Shown: positions 1-10,021 of the stretch, one piece after another
How the letters are laid out: every line of letters begins with the position of its first letter
Position numbering within the stretch: position 1 is the stretch's first letter
Source of the DNA: an uncultured Rubripirellula sp.
GTDB lineage: Bacteria; Planctomycetota; Planctomycetia; Pirellulales; Pirellulaceae
Assembly: GCA_938045805.1 (NCBI GenBank)
Contig: CALIBL010000064.1
Coordinates: 1 to 52,975, forward strand
Length of the DNA: 52,975 bases
Direction of reading: 5' to 3'
Notes under the pieces: generated by a model
Database searches by the model: none
What the model was told of the DNA's origin: nothing
What the model saw: the letters and a program-made list of their open reading frames with translations, nothing else
Translations under genes and position numbers: made by a program

Positions 1-803
1 GCATCACGACTCAGTGGATGACTTGAATCCTGCCCCAAGCGTTTGATCGCGTAACGCAGCAAGTTGATTCCGTCACGGGGCGAAAAGTCCAGCTTCAATT
101 GGTGAGAGGTCTGAAGAAATTCCACCGTCATTGCCAACATCTCAGGCTCGGCGTAAGGCAGATGGTATCGCAAGATCTCCATCTCATCATGCTTGTTGGG
201 GAAACCAACTTTGAGCGTGGGCTGCAGACGACTGAGAATGTAATCGGGGATTTCGAACGTTGACTCATCATCATTCATCGTCACCGCCGCACGAAACTCC
301 CGGGCAGCAGGAATTTGAATACCCGCAACAATCGACTCGACCATGCGCCGCCCATCAAACAGAGGAGCGAGGGAGGCCCATGACTTTTCATTCATCCGAT
401 TGCCTTCGTCGAGCAAACAGATCCCGCCGGAAATCATTGCAGAGACCAGTGGTGACGCGTGATAGGAAATGTTGCCGTTCTGCCCAAGCACGGGAGTCAC
501 CAACAAATCCTCGGGGCGGGTATCGGCCGTGCACTGAAAAATGTAAAGCGGTAAACCCTGCTGCTTCGCAGCTGCAATCACCAGCTGCGTCTTCCCCATG
601 CCTGGTGAACCAAGCAGTCGAGGAGTGAGCGGCAAGTCAGACTCATCGATGGTGATCCAACATGCAAGCAGTTGCATCAAGATGTCACTTTGACCAATCC
701 AACGTGCCGATCCCTCGTACGGTCTAGAAAGCTTAAGTTGAACGCCATCGATTTCAGCGTAACCGTTCTGCTTGCCGATCGCGGCACCTTCTTCACTTCT
801 CAT
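1..803 (-). CDS. MoxR-like AAA ATPase (3' end cut by window edge)
   Basis: Reading the minus strand from an ATG at 803 gives an uninterrupted frame to the left edge (267 codons, no stop), so the gene is incomplete. A Walker A motif, GSPGMGKT, lies near residue 66. A Walker B-like segment, ICLLDEGNR, follows, then an arginine-bearing sensor region containing LSRLQP. This matches the MoxR/dynein-related AAA_5 group, which usually acts as a chaperone that inserts cofactors or remodels partner proteins, often with a von Willebrand A partner. A GAGAGGTGG ribosome-binding site precedes the ATG and supports this start. It lies 111 bases downstream of nadB on the same strand and could share its transcript. 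The specific target cannot be told; the next genes are outside the window. Confidence 0.85.
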   Translation of the reverse strand, partial: MRSEEGAAIGKQNGYAEIDGVQLKLSRPYEGSARWIGQSDILMQLLACWITIDESDLPLTPRLLGSPGMGKTQLVIAAAKQQGLPLYIFQCTADTRPEDLLVTPVLGQNGNISYHASPLVSAMISGGICLLDEGNRMNEKSWASLAPLFDGRRMVESIVAGIQIPAAREFRAAVTMNDDESTFEIPDYILSRLQPTLKVGFPNKHDEMEILRYHLPYAEPEMLAMTVEFLQTSHQLKLDFSPRDGINLLRYAIKRLGQDSSHPLSRD

Positions 804-914
804 CCGGTCCACCTCTCGAGGAATCCTATAAAAGTCGATTCAACCATTGAACTACAACATCGATGTTGCGAAGCGTCGATGAACGCCAAAACGTGTTCAT
901 CGATTTCAATTCAC

Positions 915-2573
915 TTAAGCAGAAGCGTTGGGCGCTAGTGGGGCAAGAGGTACTGTCATCTGCGGGCGCCCCCCTTCAACGTCCATCTGAATGGTTAGAT
1001 GCCTTCGCCAAGCATGATCATCGGCCACGGGGAAATCGCTACGGTAATGGACCCCCCGTGATTCAGTTCGTGCGAGAGCAGAATCGACGATGCAGGCAGA
1101 GAGCAAAAGCATGTTCTGCAATTCCCACCCCTCAACCGAATCAAATTGATGGGGCATGACGTAAGCAGCAAACGAACGGATCGAATCGATCGCCTCCTGC
1201 AGCCCTTCCGCATGACGCTCCACACCCACCAAGCGTCCCATGAGACTTTTCAAAGACACTCGCACGTCAGCGACGTCAAAGGCTTCGGTCGGTCGATGCA
1301 CTGGATGTTCAAGTGGAAGCGAGACCATTTTCTGAGAGCCCTCCGCAGCGGCTCGAGACGCCGACGTACCGGCGTGAGCACCATACACCAAGCCTTCAAG
1401 AAGACTATTACTGGCCAGACGGTTGGCGCCGTGAAGACCACTACTGGTCACTTCACCGGCAGCCCATAGCCCGGGCAGAGTGGTGCGTCCTTGGCGATCA
1501 ATAGAGACTCCGCCAATCATGTAATGTGCACCAGGGCGAACTGGAATGCGATCTCGTGCGATATCCAAACCAAATTTTGCACACGCTTTGGCAATTCCCG
1601 GAAAACGCTGGTGCACATGATCCGAATCCAAATGGGTCAGATCTAGGTAGACATTGGAATGCTTCGTTTTTTCCATCTGCCGAATAATCGACTGGCTTAC
1701 GATATCCCGCGGCGCTAACTCCCCGCGTTCGTCATACGCTGGCATGAACCGGTCGCCGTGACAATCAACCAACCTCGCACCCTCGCCGCGCAACGCTTCG
1801 GTGATTAACGATCGCGACGCACCGGCAATGTAAAGAACGGTTGGGTGGAACTGCATGAATTCCATGTCTCGCAACTGAACCCCTGCACGGTAGGCCAGTG
1901 CGTGACCATCCCCGGTCGCAACAAGAGGGTTGGTTGACTCGCGAAAAACCTGACCCGCTCCACCGGAACAAAGAATCGTTTCCTTAGCCCATACGATGAC
2001 AGGCTGCTTTCCCTGCTGGACAATTAGAGCACCTCGACAACGTCCCTCATGCGTTAGGAGGTCGACCGTGAATGCATTCTCCCAGATATCGATATTAGCC
2101 TGATCCCGCGTCCGATCGATGATCGCTCGCATCACCTCCTGACCGGTTGCATCACCTCGCGCGTGGACAATTCGTTCTCGGCTGTGACCACCCTCGCGTC
2201 CCAAAGACAGCGTGCCTTCAAGCTGATCGAACTTGGTTCCCCAATTAACCAATTCCTCAATCCGCCGCGGCCCCTCACGAATCACCATATCGACAATTTC
2301 TGAGTCGCACAGATTTCCGCCAGCACCCAGTGTGTCCTCAACATGTGACTCAAAACAGTCCTCCGGATCGAGCACGCCTGCGATACCGCCCTGTGCATAA
2401 GAACTGTTTGACTCAGCAAGCTGATCTTTGGTGACAATCAAGACGCTTTGATGCGAAGCCACCGCGTTGGCGGCTCTCAAACCTGCCAGTCCACCACCGA
2501 TAATGAGAATATCGGTGAATCGGTGGAGTGCCCTTCTCGCATTGAATGGCAGCAAGTATCGCGGAGTCAGCAT
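915..2573 (-). CDS. nadB: L-aspartate oxidase
   Basis: A 552-residue flavoprotein that oxidises L-aspartate to iminoaspartate, the first step of de novo NAD synthesis; NadA then condenses iminoaspartate with dihydroxyacetone phosphate to quinolinate. The FAD-binding motif IIGGGLAGL is at residues 24-32. The family block SSYAQGGIAG follows near residue 58, HARGDATG near 138, and GLHGANRLASNSLLEG near 390, which is the signature separating NadB from fumarate reductase and succinate dehydrogenase flavoproteins. Length agrees with the family (about 530-550). The start is an ATG with the FAD motif 24 residues in. nadA and nadC are not in the window. The gene is divergent from psd across a 444-base gap. 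Confidence 0.95.
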   Translation of the reverse strand: MLTPRYLLPFNARRALHRFTDILIIGGGLAGLRAANAVASHQSVLIVTKDQLAESNSSYAQGGIAGVLDPEDCFESHVEDTLGAGGNLCDSEIVDMVIREGPRRIEELVNWGTKFDQLEGTLSLGREGGHSRERIVHARGDATGQEVMRAIIDRTRDQANIDIWENAFTVDLLTHEGRCRGALIVQQGKQPVIVWAKETILCSGGAGQVFRESTNPLVATGDGHALAYRAGVQLRDMEFMQFHPTVLYIAGASRSLITEALRGEGARLVDCHGDRFMPAYDERGELAPRDIVSQSIIRQMEKTKHSNVYLDLTHLDSDHVHQRFPGIAKACAKFGLDIARDRIPVRPGAHYMIGGVSIDRQGRTTLPGLWAAGEVTSSGLHGANRLASNSLLEGLVYGAHAGTSASRAAAEGSQKMVSLPLEHPVHRPTEAFDVADVRVSLKSLMGRLVGVERHAEGLQEAIDSIRSFAAYVMPHQFDSVEGWELQNMLLLSACIVDSALARTESRGVHYRSDFPVADDHAWRRHLTIQMDVEGGRPQMTVPLAPLAPNASA

Positions 2574-3017
2574 GTCGTTTTTTTTGATCAGTCAGGAAAT
2601 TGCCACCATCAGTCTAACAAATTGGATGGTGATCCGATCGTGCCGTCGGCCCAAAAGTCCCATCTCCACGCCTCAGCACTGCAGTTACCCTAGCGTGCAA
2701 TCAAGTCGTCGCAACACCCTTCCGAAACGATCCATTACTGCAAAGCACTCACGATTCCTGACTACCACCTTGCCGATTAGACAACCGAGGAAAAAAAAGA
2801 GGGTTAGTTGGAAGCAAAACCCTGTTTGTTAAAGAGAGTACCTCGACATCCGTTCGCCTTCGCGGATACCCTTGTGCGGTGTAGATCACACTCTCCGACC
2901 GACTTTTCACTGCCGTCAGACTGACGGCGAGAAGAGATCGAAAAGTATTCCCCGGAAATAAATCTCTAAATCTGCCTCTCTGACTAAATCCAGCCACGTG
3001 GCTGAGGACCTGCACTC
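2574..3017. other. Divergent intergenic region between nadB and psd
   Basis: These 444 bases separate two divergently transcribed genes and should hold both promoters. I find no credible coding frame. The one clear element is a perfect 7-bp inverted repeat, GCCGTCA-gac-TGACGGC, at 2912-2928, about 90 bases before psd. It has no T-run after it, so it is more likely an operator or leader structure than a terminator. A purine-rich stretch lies at about 2789-2803. Confidence 0.5.
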
Positions 3018-4010
3018 ATGCAAAACAGTGACCTCCCGGAAATTGCAACTGAAATGGATCCACAGCTCACAACAATTCAACCGGGCGGGGGAGTGGTCAT
3101 GTCGATTGAACTCGCCTGGGGTAAACTTCGGCGTGCGATCCTGAGAACAGTGCGTCCCGGATATGTTCGATCAATGGCTGAAACTCGGCAAGGCACGCGC
3201 GGGCCCCTCCCGTTTGAACCGGTCGACCCGCGTGATTTGAAGTTCTATCGGAATCAAGACACTTATTGGTGGGCTGAATCGGATGATCCATTTACCTGGA
3301 GGGACGGCTTACCGTTTGTTCGGGTCGGTCTCGCGGAACTGATTCTGTTGGGCGGAGGCTTTGTTGCGTTGGCAATCGCAGCCGCCTTCGTTCACCCGCT
3401 GCTTTCCTTACCGCCAGCGGTCATCGCAATTCTTATTGCATGGTTCTTTCGCGATCCTGATCGACAAATCCCATCACAACTCGGAACAGTGGTTTCACCT
3501 GCAGACGGCAAACTCGTTCAAATTGAAACCATCGAGGATCCCGAATTGGGTCACTGCGTCCAATTTGGAATCTTCCTTTCAATCTTCAATGTGCATGCCA
3601 ATCGCGCTTCCTTACCGGGGCGTGTCATCGCCGTACGTTATCGTCCTGGAAAAATGCTCAACGCCCTGCGGCCCGAGTCGGCTAGAGAAAACGAAAACTT
3701 AGATGTCGTCTTAGAGAACAACGAAGAGATTCAACATGACGGACAACCGCGAAAATTCAGGATCCGTCAAATCACCGGACAGTTTGCTCGACGCATCGTG
3801 TGCTGGGTTCGCCCGGGTGACATCCTCAGCCGTGGCGAAATGTACGGCATGATCAAACTAGGATCACGCACCGAGCTAATCATCCCCGCTAGTGACACGC
3901 TGGAAATCACGGCCAAGGTGGGCGATAAACTATGCGCGGGCAGTACCACGCTGGCCCGCTATCGAACGACTATCAATCACTCGGACACAGACACCCAGAC
4001 GGAAAAGTAG
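3018..4010 (+). CDS. psd: Phosphatidylserine decarboxylase proenzyme (short type, N-terminally extended)
   Basis: A 330-residue protein whose C-terminal 190 residues match the short PSD family, which decarboxylates phosphatidylserine to phosphatidylethanolamine at the membrane. Visible blocks are a hydrophobic stretch near residues 103-145, VSPADGKLV near 159, FLSIFNVHANR near 187, and GMIKLGSRTELIIP near 277-290. In this family the proenzyme self-cleaves at a Gly-Ser bond to make a pyruvoyl group; here that is probably Ser283. The product is about 100 residues longer than compact short PSDs because of an N-terminal extension. ATG 3018 is the first start; a second in-frame Met at residue 28 (MSIELAW) is possible. 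pssA, the preceding pathway enzyme, follows on the same strand. Confidence 0.86.
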   Translation: MQNSDLPEIATEMDPQLTTIQPGGGVVMSIELAWGKLRRAILRTVRPGYVRSMAETRQGTRGPLPFEPVDPRDLKFYRNQDTYWWAESDDPFTWRDGLPFVRVGLAELILLGGGFVALAIAAAFVHPLLSLPPAVIAILIAWFFRDPDRQIPSQLGTVVSPADGKLVQIETIEDPELGHCVQFGIFLSIFNVHANRASLPGRVIAVRYRPGKMLNALRPESARENENLDVVLENNEEIQHDGQPRKFRIRQITGQFARRIVCWVRPGDILSRGEMYGMIKLGSRTELIIPASDTLEITAKVGDKLCAGSTTLARYRTTINHSDTDTQTEK

Positions 4011-4293
4011 GGGTCAGAAAATCCATCGCCTTAAGATCAAAATTTAGCGTTGAGATTCAGATCGAAGCCTCAATTTTCCTGCAAGGAGGCTCTCGAATAA
4101 GAAGGTTCCCCCATGACCGTGGGCTCAGGCTAAACTAATGCTTAGACGCCACAGCTCAGTGAAATTTCAATCTCCACGCTGACATCCTGTCCCTTGATTC
4201 AGCAATCAAACCTTTGATGGCTTAATCAATGAAGGGACTCCACCAATTCCAATTGTTTTCAAGATCCTTTTCGAATCCGGCAGCAAGACGCGC

Positions 4294-5259
4294 ATGAGCG
4301 AATTGAAGCGAGAGCTCCACCCGACGAACCCACCACGTGAGCAGAGTTCAAACGACTCAACTGCAGAGGATTCCCCTACTTCACAAACCGAGGACAATCA
4401 GGACCTCGGAAAATCTTGGACGGGACGACCGAAGAAACGTCGTAAAAAAAGACGCCTCACGCTCGCTGTCCTACCGACCATGCTAACGCTTGGTAATGGA
4501 GTTTGCGGTTTAGCCGCAATTGCGATCGCGATGAGTGACGATCCGAGATGGACCGAGGAAACCCAGCTGCTAATCGCGGGCACACTCATTTTCGGTGGGA
4601 TGCTCTTTGACGCACTCGACGGCTCCGCCGCACGAATGACCGGACAGGAAAGCCAGTTCGGAGCCGAGCTCGACAGCCTTTGTGACGCGATCACCTTTGG
4701 GACCGCTCCCGCCGTGATTGTCTGGGAATACGCTCACGGTATGGCGTTACCACAAAAGATCAGTTGGGGCATTGGCGTCTTATTCACGCTGTGCGTCCTG
4801 ATTCGCCTAGCCAGATTCAATGTGGAGACCGACGAGGATGATACGCATGAAGGATTTGACGGACTGCCCAGCCCCGCTGCTGCGGGCACACTTGCATCCT
4901 TTGCTATCGCCATGCCCGAACTTGCAGGCTATGCGAACGATCCCACTTACCCTGAACAGGTTCAGTGGTTCGCGCAACAACTTCTGCATGGCTCGCAGTA
5001 CTTCATGGCCTCGTTGACTTTGGTGCTAGCGTACCTGATGGTATCAAGGTTCCAGTACAAGCATGTCTTCCAACAACTGGTACAAGGTAGGCGTGCGCCG
5101 CATCAGATTGGACAAGCGTTGTTCGTTCTCATCGGTGCCTCAGTGCTACACTGGCTCGCCTTGCCGATCGCGTTCTGCTATTACGCGTTTGCGCCGCCCA
5201 TCCGAAGCATCATTGGGCAGCGAAGGAAACAACCACCGCAGACCACGAGCCATCCTTAG
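4294..5259 (+). CDS. pssA: CDP-diacylglycerol--serine O-phosphatidyltransferase
   Basis: A 321-residue integral membrane enzyme that makes phosphatidylserine from CDP-diacylglycerol and serine, feeding the psd product just upstream. The CDP-alcohol phosphatidyltransferase signature, D-G-x2-A-R-x8-G-x3-D-x3-D, is complete at about residues 109-131 (DGSAAR, then FGAELDSLCD). Several hydrophobic segments follow. Residues 1-55 are hydrophilic and end in a very basic cluster (KKRRKKRR), which is longer than in compact PssA proteins and probably cytoplasmic. It is 283 bases after psd, so joint transcription is plausible but not certain. Convergent with icd downstream. Confidence 0.92.
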   Translation: MSELKRELHPTNPPREQSSNDSTAEDSPTSQTEDNQDLGKSWTGRPKKRRKKRRLTLAVLPTMLTLGNGVCGLAAIAIAMSDDPRWTEETQLLIAGTLIFGGMLFDALDGSAARMTGQESQFGAELDSLCDAITFGTAPAVIVWEYAHGMALPQKISWGIGVLFTLCVLIRLARFNVETDEDDTHEGFDGLPSPAAAGTLASFAIAMPELAGYANDPTYPEQVQWFAQQLLHGSQYFMASLTLVLAYLMVSRFQYKHVFQQLVQGRRAPHQIGQALFVLIGASVLHWLALPIAFCYYAFAPPIRSIIGQRRKQPPQTTSHP

Positions 5260-5310
5260 CTTAAAACCACACCGCACCACCCGCGTCACGCAGTGAATTG
5301 CGAGGGATAA

Positions 5311-7542
5311 CTAGGCTAATGAATCGATCACGGCATTGAGAGTGCCGCTAGGTCGCATTGCCTGCTGCACCTTTTGAGCGTCGGGCTGATAGTACCCCCC
5401 AATATCAACGGCTGATCCCTGAGCTGCATTGAGTTCATCCAGAATGGTCGCTTCTTGTTCAACGAGCTGTTTCGCAATCGGCTCGAATCGATCCCTTAAT
5501 TCAGCGTCCTGATCCTGCGCGGCAAGTGCTTGAGCCCAGTACATGCTGAGGTAATAGTGGCTACCGCGATTATCCAACTCATTAACGCGTCGACTCGGTG
5601 ACTTGTCTTCGTTGAGAATGGTTCCAATCGCATGGTCAAGTGCTGTCGCCAAAACCCCAACCTTTTGGCAACCAATTTTGCTTGCGAGATCCTCGAGCGA
5701 GACACCCAGCGCGAGGAACTCACCGAGTGAGTCCCAACGCAGATGCCCCTCCTGAACAAACTGCTGGACATGCTTGGGAGCCGAACCTCCTGCACCTGTT
5801 TCGAACAAGCCACCCCCTGCCAGCAAAGGGACAATCGACAACATCTTCGCGCTGGTTCCAAGCTCTAAAATGGGAAACAGATCGGTCAGGTAATCTCGCA
5901 GCACATTACCTGTTACCGCGATCGAATCCTGACCATCTTTTGCTCGCTGGCAGGCGTGAAGCGTCGCTTCCACTGGCGACATGATCTGGATGTCCAACCC
6001 TTCCGTATCATGCTGCGGTAAATACTGATTCACTTTCTTAATAAGATTCGCATCATGCGCTCGGTTGGGATCGAGCCAAAAGATGGTCGCAGCTCCCGTA
6101 GCACGAGCACGAACAACAGCTAGTCGGACCCAGTCCTGAATCGGAATGTCTTTGGTTTGGCACATTCGCCAAAGATCCCCCGCTTCGACATCATGCTGCA
6201 TCAAAACCGCTCCATCACTGGCGACAACACGAACCACACCCGGTGCTTCCACCTGGAAAGTCTTATCGTGGGATCCGTATTCTTCTGCCTTCTGAGCCAT
6301 CAGACCGATGTTTGAAACATTACCCATCGTGGTAACGTCAAAAGCACCGTTCTGCTTACAGAAGTCAATGGTGGCTTGATAAACGCCCGCATAGCTCCGA
6401 TCAGGAATCATCGCTTTGGTATCGTGCAACTGACCATCAGGCCCCCACATCTGCCCTGACGAACGAATCGCGGCCGGCATGGACGCGTCAATGATGATGT
6501 CACTGGGCACATGGAGGTTGGTGATGCCCTTATCAGAGTCGACCATGGCCAAAGATGGCCCGGCGGCGTAGACGGACTCAATCTCCGCTCTGATGGCTTC
6601 CTGCTGATCTTCAGGCAATTGGCTGATTTTGGCATAGAGATCACCAATCCCATTACTTACATCAACTCCCAAAGAATTCAGGACATCGCCAAACTTCTCA
6701 AACACGCTGGAGTAATAAGCGGAAACGGCATGTCCAAAAATGATCGGGTCAGAGACCTTCATCATCGTTGCCTTCATGTGAAGACTTAACAACATCGACT
6801 GATCTCTTGCGTCTTCAATCTCACGATCGAAGAATGCTCTTAACGCTTTGCAACTCATGCGAGACGAATCAATCACCTCACCTTCAAGAAGGGCCAATCC
6901 CTCCTTGAGATTCGTTACAGTTCCCTCAGCACTCACATGCTCGATCCGCACAGTATCGGCGGATTCCATCACGTAAGATTGTTCGCTGCCGTAAAAATCA
7001 CCTTCAGTCATCGAAGCGACATGGCTTCTGGAATCGGATGCCCACGCCCCCATCGAATGGGGATGCTGCTGAGCATATTCTTTGACTGGTTTTGCCACTC
7101 GGCGATCAGAGTTTCCCTCGCGAAGGACAGGATTCACCGCACTACCCAAAACCTTGGCGTAACGAAGCTTGATTGATTTCTCCTCGTCACCTTGTGGTTC
7201 TTCTGGAAAATCGGGAACCGCATATCCGTGGCTTTGCAGTTCCTTGATGGCCGTGGTCAACTGCGGGATCGATGCGCTAATATTGGGTAACTTGACAATG
7301 TTGGCCTGCGGTAACTTTGCCAACTCTCCCAACAAACTCAGTGCATCTTCTTGCTGCTGATCAGCTGTCAGGTATTCGGGGAACGCGGAAACGATTCGGC
7401 CCGCTAGGGAAATATCCTTCAATTCAACTTCAACCCCAGCAACTCCGACGAAAGCTCGCAAGATCGGCAGAAGGGAGGCGGTTGCAAGCGCGGGCGCTTC
7501 ATCAGTCAAGGTGTAAGTAATCTTAGCTTTGGTATCAGTCAC
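5311..7542 (-). CDS. icd: NADP-dependent isocitrate dehydrogenase, monomeric type
   Basis: A 743-residue protein of the monomeric IDH family (Azotobacter vinelandii IDH is about 740 residues), which oxidatively decarboxylates isocitrate to 2-oxoglutarate with NADP in the TCA cycle. Recognisable blocks include [15 protein letters not shown] and [17 protein letters not shown] in the N-terminal half, and [39 protein letters not shown] and [17 protein letters not shown] in the C-terminal half. The start is GTG at 7542, supported by a GAGGATAAGC ribosome-binding site; no ATG suits the family N-terminus better. This is a different fold arrangement from the homodimeric E. coli type. It stands alone, convergent with pssA. 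Confidence 0.95.
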   Translation of the reverse strand: MTDTKAKITYTLTDEAPALATASLLPILRAFVGVAGVEVELKDISLAGRIVSAFPEYLTADQQQEDALSLLGELAKLPQANIVKLPNISASIPQLTTAIKELQSHGYAVPDFPEEPQGDEEKSIKLRYAKVLGSAVNPVLREGNSDRRVAKPVKEYAQQHPHSMGAWASDSRSHVASMTEGDFYGSEQSYVMESADTVRIEHVSAEGTVTNLKEGLALLEGEVIDSSRMSCKALRAFFDREIEDARDQSMLLSLHMKATMMKVSDPIIFGHAVSAYYSSVFEKFGDVLNSLGVDVSNGIGDLYAKISQLPEDQQEAIRAEIESVYAAGPSLAMVDSDKGITNLHVPSDIIIDASMPAAIRSSGQMWGPDGQLHDTKAMIPDRSYAGVYQATIDFCKQNGAFDVTTMGNVSNIGLMAQKAEEYGSHDKTFQVEAPGVVRVVASDGAVLMQHDVEAGDLWRMCQTKDIPIQDWVRLAVVRARATGAATIFWLDPNRAHDANLIKKVNQYLPQHDTEGLDIQIMSPVEATLHACQRAKDGQDSIAVTGNVLRDYLTDLFPILELGTSAKMLSIVPLLAGGGLFETGAGGSAPKHVQQFVQEGHLRWDSLGEFLALGVSLEDLASKIGCQKVGVLATALDHAIGTILNEDKSPSRRVNELDNRGSHYYLSMYWAQALAAQDQDAELRDRFEPIAKQLVEQEATILDELNAAQGSAVDIGGYYQPDAQKVQQAMRPSGTLNAVIDSLA

Positions 7543-7661
7543 GCTTATCCTCGAATCTCCGGTGGGACCACCGCTTCAAAAAAACATGTCAAAATCGAAC
7601 CGTCTGACTATCAAGCAATTTGCACACATCCTACCACTCCGGTCCTCAATTAGGTGAGGGG

Positions 7662-7680
7662 GGTGGATACTGAATCCACC
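7662..7680. other. Inverted repeat upstream of the methyltransferase gene
   Basis: A perfect 7-bp inverted repeat, GGTGGAT-actga-ATCCACC, lies 120 bases before the ATG at 7801 in the 258-base gap between divergent icd and the methyltransferase gene. A second GC-rich inverted repeat, CGGTGG-ga-CCACCG, is at 7560-7573, just upstream of the icd start. Either could be an operator; neither has a T-run. Function is unknown. Confidence 0.35.
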
Positions 7681-7800
7681 AAATGATCGAGTCGATACCA
7701 ACAGATCAGTTTTTTAATCAACGGCAGACCAAATGGTTTAAACTCTCCCGGAAATCACTCACCGAAGTGAATCATTCTCCTCCAAACGCAAAGCCTCGGA

Positions 7801-8592
7801 ATGCAACATTTTTTCTCAACTCAAACACTCCTTCTGACGTACGCTCTGATCGCCTTGTCCACCGCAAGCCAACTTGCTGCTGCACAAGGAATCGCCAAGG
7901 AAACAATTACTCTGCAAACAAAGACTGAATCAGACACGAGTGTTGCAAAGGAAAGCGATAAACAGAGCATCAACCCGGGTATTAACTCAAACTTCCTCGA
8001 CCCAGAACTTGATGTGGATCAATGGGTTGCGAGATTTGAAGTGGAGAGCAGAGAGGTCTATCAATCGCGAAAAGAAATTCTCGATCAGTTGAAACTGACT
8101 TCAGGAATGCGAATTGCAGATGTTGGAGCGGGTACCGGATTCTACTCCATCTTGTTTTCCGAGGCAGTCGGTGATGCGGGTTGGGTTTATGCCATTGACC
8201 TCTCTCCAAAATTTGTCCCTTACCTTAGTCAGCAATTCGATCAACGAAAACTCAATAACGTCACCACGGTGATGTGCGACCAAGATTCCATCTGCCTTCC
8301 TCCCAGCAGCGTGGATGTCGCATTCATTTGCGACGTCTATCACCATTTTGAATTTCCCGGTGACACCATGCGATCCATTCATCGCGCCCTGAGTAAAGAC
8401 GGCCGTGTCATTGTTATTGATTTCGAAAGAATTCCCGGTGTCACTCGTGAGTGGACAATCAACCACGTTCGTGCTGACAAGGCGACGTTTATCAACGAAA
8501 TCCAAGATGCAGGTTTCGAATTGATTGCGGAAAGAAAGATCCAAGGTTTCAAAGACAATTACTTTCTTGAGTTCAGTAAACGCAGGCAATAG
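7801..8592 (+). CDS. Class I SAM-dependent methyltransferase with signal peptide
   Basis: A 263-residue protein with a class I methyltransferase fold. Motif I, ADVGAGTGF, is near residues 104-112. The acidic end of beta-2 (YAIDLS) is near 131, and a post-motif stretch (VDVAFICDVYHHF) near 177. The first 28 residues look like a Sec signal peptide: a hydrophobic run from TLLLTYALIAL to an AAAQG cleavage-like site. The substrate is not identifiable. An exported SAM enzyme is odd because SAM is cytoplasmic. The ATG at 7801 is the first start, and no later Met precedes the fold except the one at motif I itself. An APC permease gene follows 70 bases downstream on the same strand. Confidence 0.8.
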   Translation: MQHFFSTQTLLLTYALIALSTASQLAAAQGIAKETITLQTKTESDTSVAKESDKQSINPGINSNFLDPELDVDQWVARFEVESREVYQSRKEILDQLKLTSGMRIADVGAGTGFYSILFSEAVGDAGWVYAIDLSPKFVPYLSQQFDQRKLNNVTTVMCDQDSICLPPSSVDVAFICDVYHHFEFPGDTMRSIHRALSKDGRVIVIDFERIPGVTREWTINHVRADKATFINEIQDAGFELIAERKIQGFKDNYFLEFSKRRQ

Positions 8593-8662
8593 CAACAACC
8601 TATTGCGACACTACCTATCCATTGCTCCGTTCGAGTCACTCCCCCAAATTTGAGAATCCTCC

Positions 8663-10015
8663 TTGTCTGCACCAAATCGCTCTCTCGATCTCGCTTCTGC
8701 AACGACCATTGTCGTGGCAAGCATGATTGGCGTAGGGGTGTATACCACCAGTGGTTTTACTCTTGCCGCATTACACAACCCGGTGCAGGTTGTCTTGGCC
8801 TGGATCATTGGTGGACTGATTGCGATTTGCGGAGCGATTGGGTATTCATCGCTTGCTGCAAAGTTCCAAGAATCAGGAGGTGAATATCTCTTTCTCAGCA
8901 AGACGGTTCACCCTGCAGCTGGCGTCATGGCTGGCTGGGTTTCGATGCTGGCCGGCTTCACCGGAGCAATCGCGGCGGCGGCGATCGGCATCGAAGAATA
9001 CTTAGCTCCAGTGATCGTCTCGGTGCTCACATCAGAGAGCATCCCTCAAAACAGTATCGCAATCGTCAGCATTGGTATTGCAACCATTCTGCACTGTATC
9101 GGAGTTCGGTTTGCGGCACGCGTTCAGGATCTCATCGTGGTCGTCAAACTGCTCATGCTGGCGGGCTTTATCTACATCGGCTTCAATTCAACAGCACTCT
9201 GGAATCACGAATTCGAACATGCAGTGCATCACGCTGAAGAAATGAGTTTTGACATTCTCGCGTTCGCTAAACAACTCGTTTGGATCTCGTTTAGTTACGC
9301 TGGATTCAATGCTGCAATCTATATCTGCGGGGAGGTTCAACAGCCACAACGCAACGTTCCACGCGCCATGATCCTCGGCACATCGCTGGTAACGTTAATC
9401 TACGTACTCCTCAATGGCATCTTCGTCTACACGTCACCCATAGCCGTGATCACAGCGGATGAGAATTTGTCACAGGTGGCAACCGTTGCCGCCACATCGA
9501 TCGGCGGAACCTCTCTGGCTAATTTTGTTCGGATCGTCATCATCGTATCACTCTTTACATCGGTATCGGCGATGATCATGACGGGTCCGCGAGTCTACGC
9601 AAAAATGGCCGACGATGGAGTGCTTTCATCATGGTTCTCTTTCCGGCGCAGAACACCCATCGCCTCCATCATCTTTCAATCATTAGCAGCAACCTTGGTG
9701 ATCTGCATCAGCTCCCTAGGATCGTTACTTGGCTACCTCGGTCTCACCCTCTCGCTCTGCTCGGCGTTGACCGTTGGATCCATCTTTTTATCTTCGAAAG
9801 AGAAGTCACCTACGGCAGCGTCCGATCCACTGAACAAATGGGTCATCATTGCTGCTTTGATCTATGTGTCTGCAACTCTGGTTCTGGCAATGCTCTATGG
9901 AATCGAAGAATACAACCGAGAAGGATTTCCCTACTCAGCACTTGCGGCCTTCGGCACACTCGGCATTGGTTTGTTCAGCTACATCTTGACGAGCAAGGCT
10001 CAAACCCCGCGATAG
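8663..10015 (+). CDS. APC-family amino acid permease
   Basis: A 450-residue, highly hydrophobic protein with about 12 predicted membrane helices. The first helix carries the APC-superfamily block SMIGVGVYTTSGF (compare the G-S/A-G substrate-binding turn). A later segment, FSYAGFNAAIYICGEVQQPQRNVPRAM, is the conserved E-x-x-x-P region of APC transporters. Substrate is probably an amino acid or polyamine, not determinable here. Translation must begin at TTG 8663: an in-frame stop lies at 8651-8653, and the next Met is inside helix 1. It is in tandem with the methyltransferase gene and convergent with the NHL-repeat gene only 6 bases away. Confidence 0.88.
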   Translation: MSAPNRSLDLASATTIVVASMIGVGVYTTSGFTLAALHNPVQVVLAWIIGGLIAICGAIGYSSLAAKFQESGGEYLFLSKTVHPAAGVMAGWVSMLAGFTGAIAAAAIGIEEYLAPVIVSVLTSESIPQNSIAIVSIGIATILHCIGVRFAARVQDLIVVVKLLMLAGFIYIGFNSTALWNHEFEHAVHHAEEMSFDILAFAKQLVWISFSYAGFNAAIYICGEVQQPQRNVPRAMILGTSLVTLIYVLLNGIFVYTSPIAVITADENLSQVATVAATSIGGTSLANFVRIVIIVSLFTSVSAMIMTGPRVYAKMADDGVLSSWFSFRRRTPIASIIFQSLAATLVICISSLGSLLGYLGLTLSLCSALTVGSIFLSSKEKSPTAASDPLNKWVIIAALIYVSATLVLAMLYGIEEYNREGFPYSALAAFGTLGIGLFSYILTSKAQTPR

Positions 10016-10021
10016 ATTCTC

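Noticed and set aside
8101..8598. Minus-strand 165-codon frame antisense to the methyltransferase gene
   Set aside because: Composition and position fit a shadow of the real gene; no recognisable domain.
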